Positions 61,381 through 64,000 of a stretch of 64,000 nt of DNA are shown here, piece by piece. The stretch comes from Aselliscus stoliczkanus (Eukaryota; Chordata; Mammalia; Chiroptera; Hipposideridae), in assembly GCA_033961575.1 (NCBI GenBank), contig CM066729.1, forward strand, positions 34,506,501 through 34,570,500. Direction: 5' to 3'. Under the pieces are notes generated by a model. It saw nothing but the letters and a program-made list of their open reading frames with translations. It had not been told where the DNA came from and searched no databases. The first letter of the stretch is position 1. The number at the start of each line of letters is the position of its first letter. Position numbers and translations under genes: made by a program.

Positions 61381-62329
61381 AGGTTTTATCAGCCCCAAAT
61401 GAGAACAGCAGAAGGAAATTTTCAGTCAAGTCTTACATGACTAGCAAATTATGACACTAAGACTTAAAAATAAATCTTTCTTGTTTCCAGAATGAAAACC
61501 TCACTGTGATAAAAAGTTGATATCTGCCTCTTTTTCTTGGCTCCATGACATCAATGCCACATTGCAGTATCATGAGCCAGTTCAGTCCTGGCTCCCATCC
61601 CCACACCAGCTTCATCCTTGGCCTCTACCCAGTGTTCACCCTGCATCTTGTTGGCAGATGATGTGTTTCAGATGCCTGCACTCCACACCTGCTTCTGAAA
61701 TTTAGCATAGGCAAGGCAGGTGAAACAGGCCCCCAGGATACTGTCTGGGATGAGAGTACCCAGGGCAAGCAGAAAGTAACTCAACAGAGAGCAGAGGAAA
61801 ATCCACTGAAGAACAGATCAAATAATACGATTAAAATGGAGCAAAGTGAAAAAAAAAAAAAGTGCCTTCCTTTCTTACATTCTGCACATTATGTCTGAGA
61901 TTTTTAAATTGTAGATATGGCTACAAGTGCAAAATTGTAGGTGGCAAATTACTACCCTGAGGGTTGCATATTTTAAAAATATAAAAGTGAAGCAGGCTGC
62001 AGTCTATTTCTCACCATTTGGGCAGAATGGCAGAGGTGATCCTGGATGGATGGTGAACGAGGATGTAACATAGAGATTAGGATGGAAAGGCAAGAAGTCC
62101 AACTGGAGCCCAAACCAATCATCAACATGAAAGGACCATAAATTGGGGTACTGAGGTATATTGTCCCAAAAGCTAGGGACGAGAGACACAGGACCAGGGA
62201 GAGAGCTAATTAGTAAGGCTTCTGGAGTGTTATCAGGGAAAATACCTAATAACTACGTTGAACTTGAGGATGATTTGTATTGTTCCATTATCTGGCTGCA
62301 TGTGTCAGGAGTATAACCGATTGAGGTAG
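61381..62329. other. 5' flank, no gene
   Basis: Partly GC-richer, with an A-run at 61849-61862. The piece 61500-61850 could be an old LTR or repeat, but I cannot name it. The same holds for 58706-59376 and 59830-60744. Confidence 0.35.
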
Positions 62330-62870
62330 ACAGAAGATGTGTATCTTACAGCATCAGAAAATCCTGAATGCCCTTTGCTTTAGTCATTCTATGTGAGACT
62401 ATATATTCATTCATCAGATACAGCAGTGAATGAGAGACAAAAATACCTTTCATGAAATTTTTATTCCATTCAGAGGAATCAAACTCTAGCATAATAAGTA
62501 TGTATATTATGTAGTGATAGGGGATAAATCCCATGGAACAAGTAGTAGGGCAAAGAAGTTCAGAATTGTTAATTGCTGGATAGTCTTCATTGAGAAGGTG
62601 ACATTTCAAAAAACTCTTGAAGGCAGTAAAGGTATGATCTAAACAGATATGCTCTGAGGTGGGCCCTGCTGGCTGTATCTGAGGGACAGCAAAGAGGCAA
62701 AAGCCTCTGGAATGGATTGAACAGAGGGGCAGGTAGTTGTAGATGAGAGCAGAAAGGTTATGGCAGGCCTTATCGTGTAAGACCTTGTAGGGCATCAGCA
62801 GGGTTTGGGCTTTGACCCCCAGTGAAATTAGAAACCATTGGAGAATTTAGATAGACAACTGTATGCCTGG
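62330..62870 (-). repeat. Ancient interspersed repeat, same family as 3410-5150
   Basis: The stretch contains tgagaaggtgacatttcaaa, cagcaaagaggcaaaagcct, gaccttgtagggcatcagc and gaaaccattggag, matching the reverse strand of the old LINE-related family. A 149-residue open frame on the minus strand across it is incidental. Confidence 0.6.
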
Positions 62871-64000
62871 AGATTTCATTACTGATATGTTCCATCTCCA
62901 AGCAGGCTTCAGTGTCCTACCCGTGACTGATTTCTGTCTGTACTCTTTCCTACCTCCACATAATTATTATAATCGTATCAGACTTACAGAAGTCTCCCGA
63001 CCTTGCATTCCTTCTTAATTACAGCAGTAGATAAGCACTTGTGCTCTTTAACATGGTTTGGGAAATAATATACAGGGATTGACACACACCCTTTTAACCA
63101 AGCGATTCCCAACGAATGTACTTTATAATTTTATTGATTTTTCATGTTGGTGTTTTGGTATTGTTATGACACTTTAAAAACCTGTCTAAGTCTGTTAATA
63201 ACTTTGATGAATATGTAAATCAGCCAAATCCAATGATAGTGATCTGAGTTACATCAGGTCCAGGACTCAGGTCAGCTCTGCCTACAATTCATGTCCTGAT
63301 TTTACATATTTTCCGTATATGCCCTTTAACTTTTTGTTAAATAGAAAGTAACCTTCCTTCTCCCTTCTGATTTCAATATTCCCTAAACACTTTTCCTCCT
63401 CTTCAACCCCTTACTTTTACTATTACAGGTATAGCCAATTATCTGGTTGCTGGGTAAAAGCTGTTGTTATTAATTTTCTAGTTGACTGAGCTAATCTACC
63501 AAAAGATATGAGCACTGGGGATTTTATCCTTCCATCTCCATTTCAAACCATTGTAAGTCAGAGGAGGAGACTGTTTGCTCTACAGACTTAAACCCTGTCC
63601 CAATTTGGCTTCCCCTGGCCTGAACTGAGGGTTACCCCATTTGACTCTCATTTAAACTCTGCCAAGACAGCCTTAGAAAGATGATATTTTGACCTTTTTT
63701 TGTCTTTTTTTTTTAATTTGTTAAAAATGTTGGGAGTGGTAAGAGATATTTATTAGGCCTCCTCAAATCATAAATTAAAATCTTTTGTTGGTTTCAAGAT
63801 ATAAGATATTAGGAACTATGGCAACTAAAAGAAGGGGATATAATTGAGAAGCCATGATTTTCCACTGTTTTCAGTTATGAGTTGCATTTTTCCTTATAAA
63901 TCTTGCTCTTGCAATGGTAATAATATGCTGCTACTAGGTGACAAAGTTGCCACATATTCTAGACTTCAAGGCCTAATCTATTTTGATTGAGCTAAAAGAA
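62871..64000. other. 5' flank to window end
   Basis: Mixed unique-looking sequence. Short pyrimidine-rich pieces near 63350-63420 may be old repeats. No gene was seen. Confidence 0.4.

Noticed and set aside
62346..62795. Minus-strand open frame of 149 residues
   Set aside because: It coincides with a decayed repeat of the same family as 3410-5150.

Overview
The window is a piece of a placental-mammal nuclear genome, most likely from a bat and probably a rhinolophoid (horseshoe or leaf-nosed bat relative). The evidence is an AT-rich background, LINE-1 remnants, ancient mammal-wide repeats (MER5A-, MER20- and L2-like) and many young tRNA-derived SINEs with 'ggccggcc' heads and 'aaagattttattgggg' tails, which I associate with rhinolophoid bats. 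That placement rests on recognition of SINE style, not on a database search. There is no prokaryotic content.

The only protein-coding gene I can support is BCHE (butyrylcholinesterase) on the minus strand. Exon 2 is 30992-32516. It is 1525 bp between canonical splice sites, the length published for human exon 2, and encodes residues 1-505 plus two bases of codon 506, with the signal peptide and the complete catalytic triad. Exon 1, non-coding, ends at 39040 and probably starts near 39188. The intron between them is 6523 bp. Positions 1-30991 are intron 2; I could not find exon 3, so intron 2 is longer than the window. Positions 39190-64000 are 5' flank with no supported gene, consistent with the gene-poor region upstream of BCHE in human.

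Intron 2 holds a processed pseudogene of METTL23 (13581-14711, minus strand) with a 13-bp target-site duplication and a poly(A) tail. Its 5' part is the only CpG-dense block in the window. Intron 2 also holds a 213-bp pure (CTT)21(CCT)26(CTT)24 tract, an orphan L1-type 5'UTR unit with internal tandem repeats (20609-21736), an old L1 in plus orientation (about 25590-28980), a probable solo LTR and several SINEs. Intron 1 holds three SINEs, one a composite. The 5' flank holds a second composite SINE 1 kb upstream of exon 1, a three-module SINE of about 640 bp, a 5'-truncated L1, an internally deleted L1 with both ends and a target duplication, and hAT-type DNA transposon relics.

The most informative observations concern BCHE. 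The upstream in-frame ATG at codon -47 is kept but is followed five codons later by TGA. The codon -69 ATG appears lost. Two N-glycosylation sequons present in human BChE are missing, and the acyl-pocket loop is altered. I found no sign of a previously undescribed multi-gene system; the novelty is in the retroelement architecture and in lineage-specific BCHE changes.
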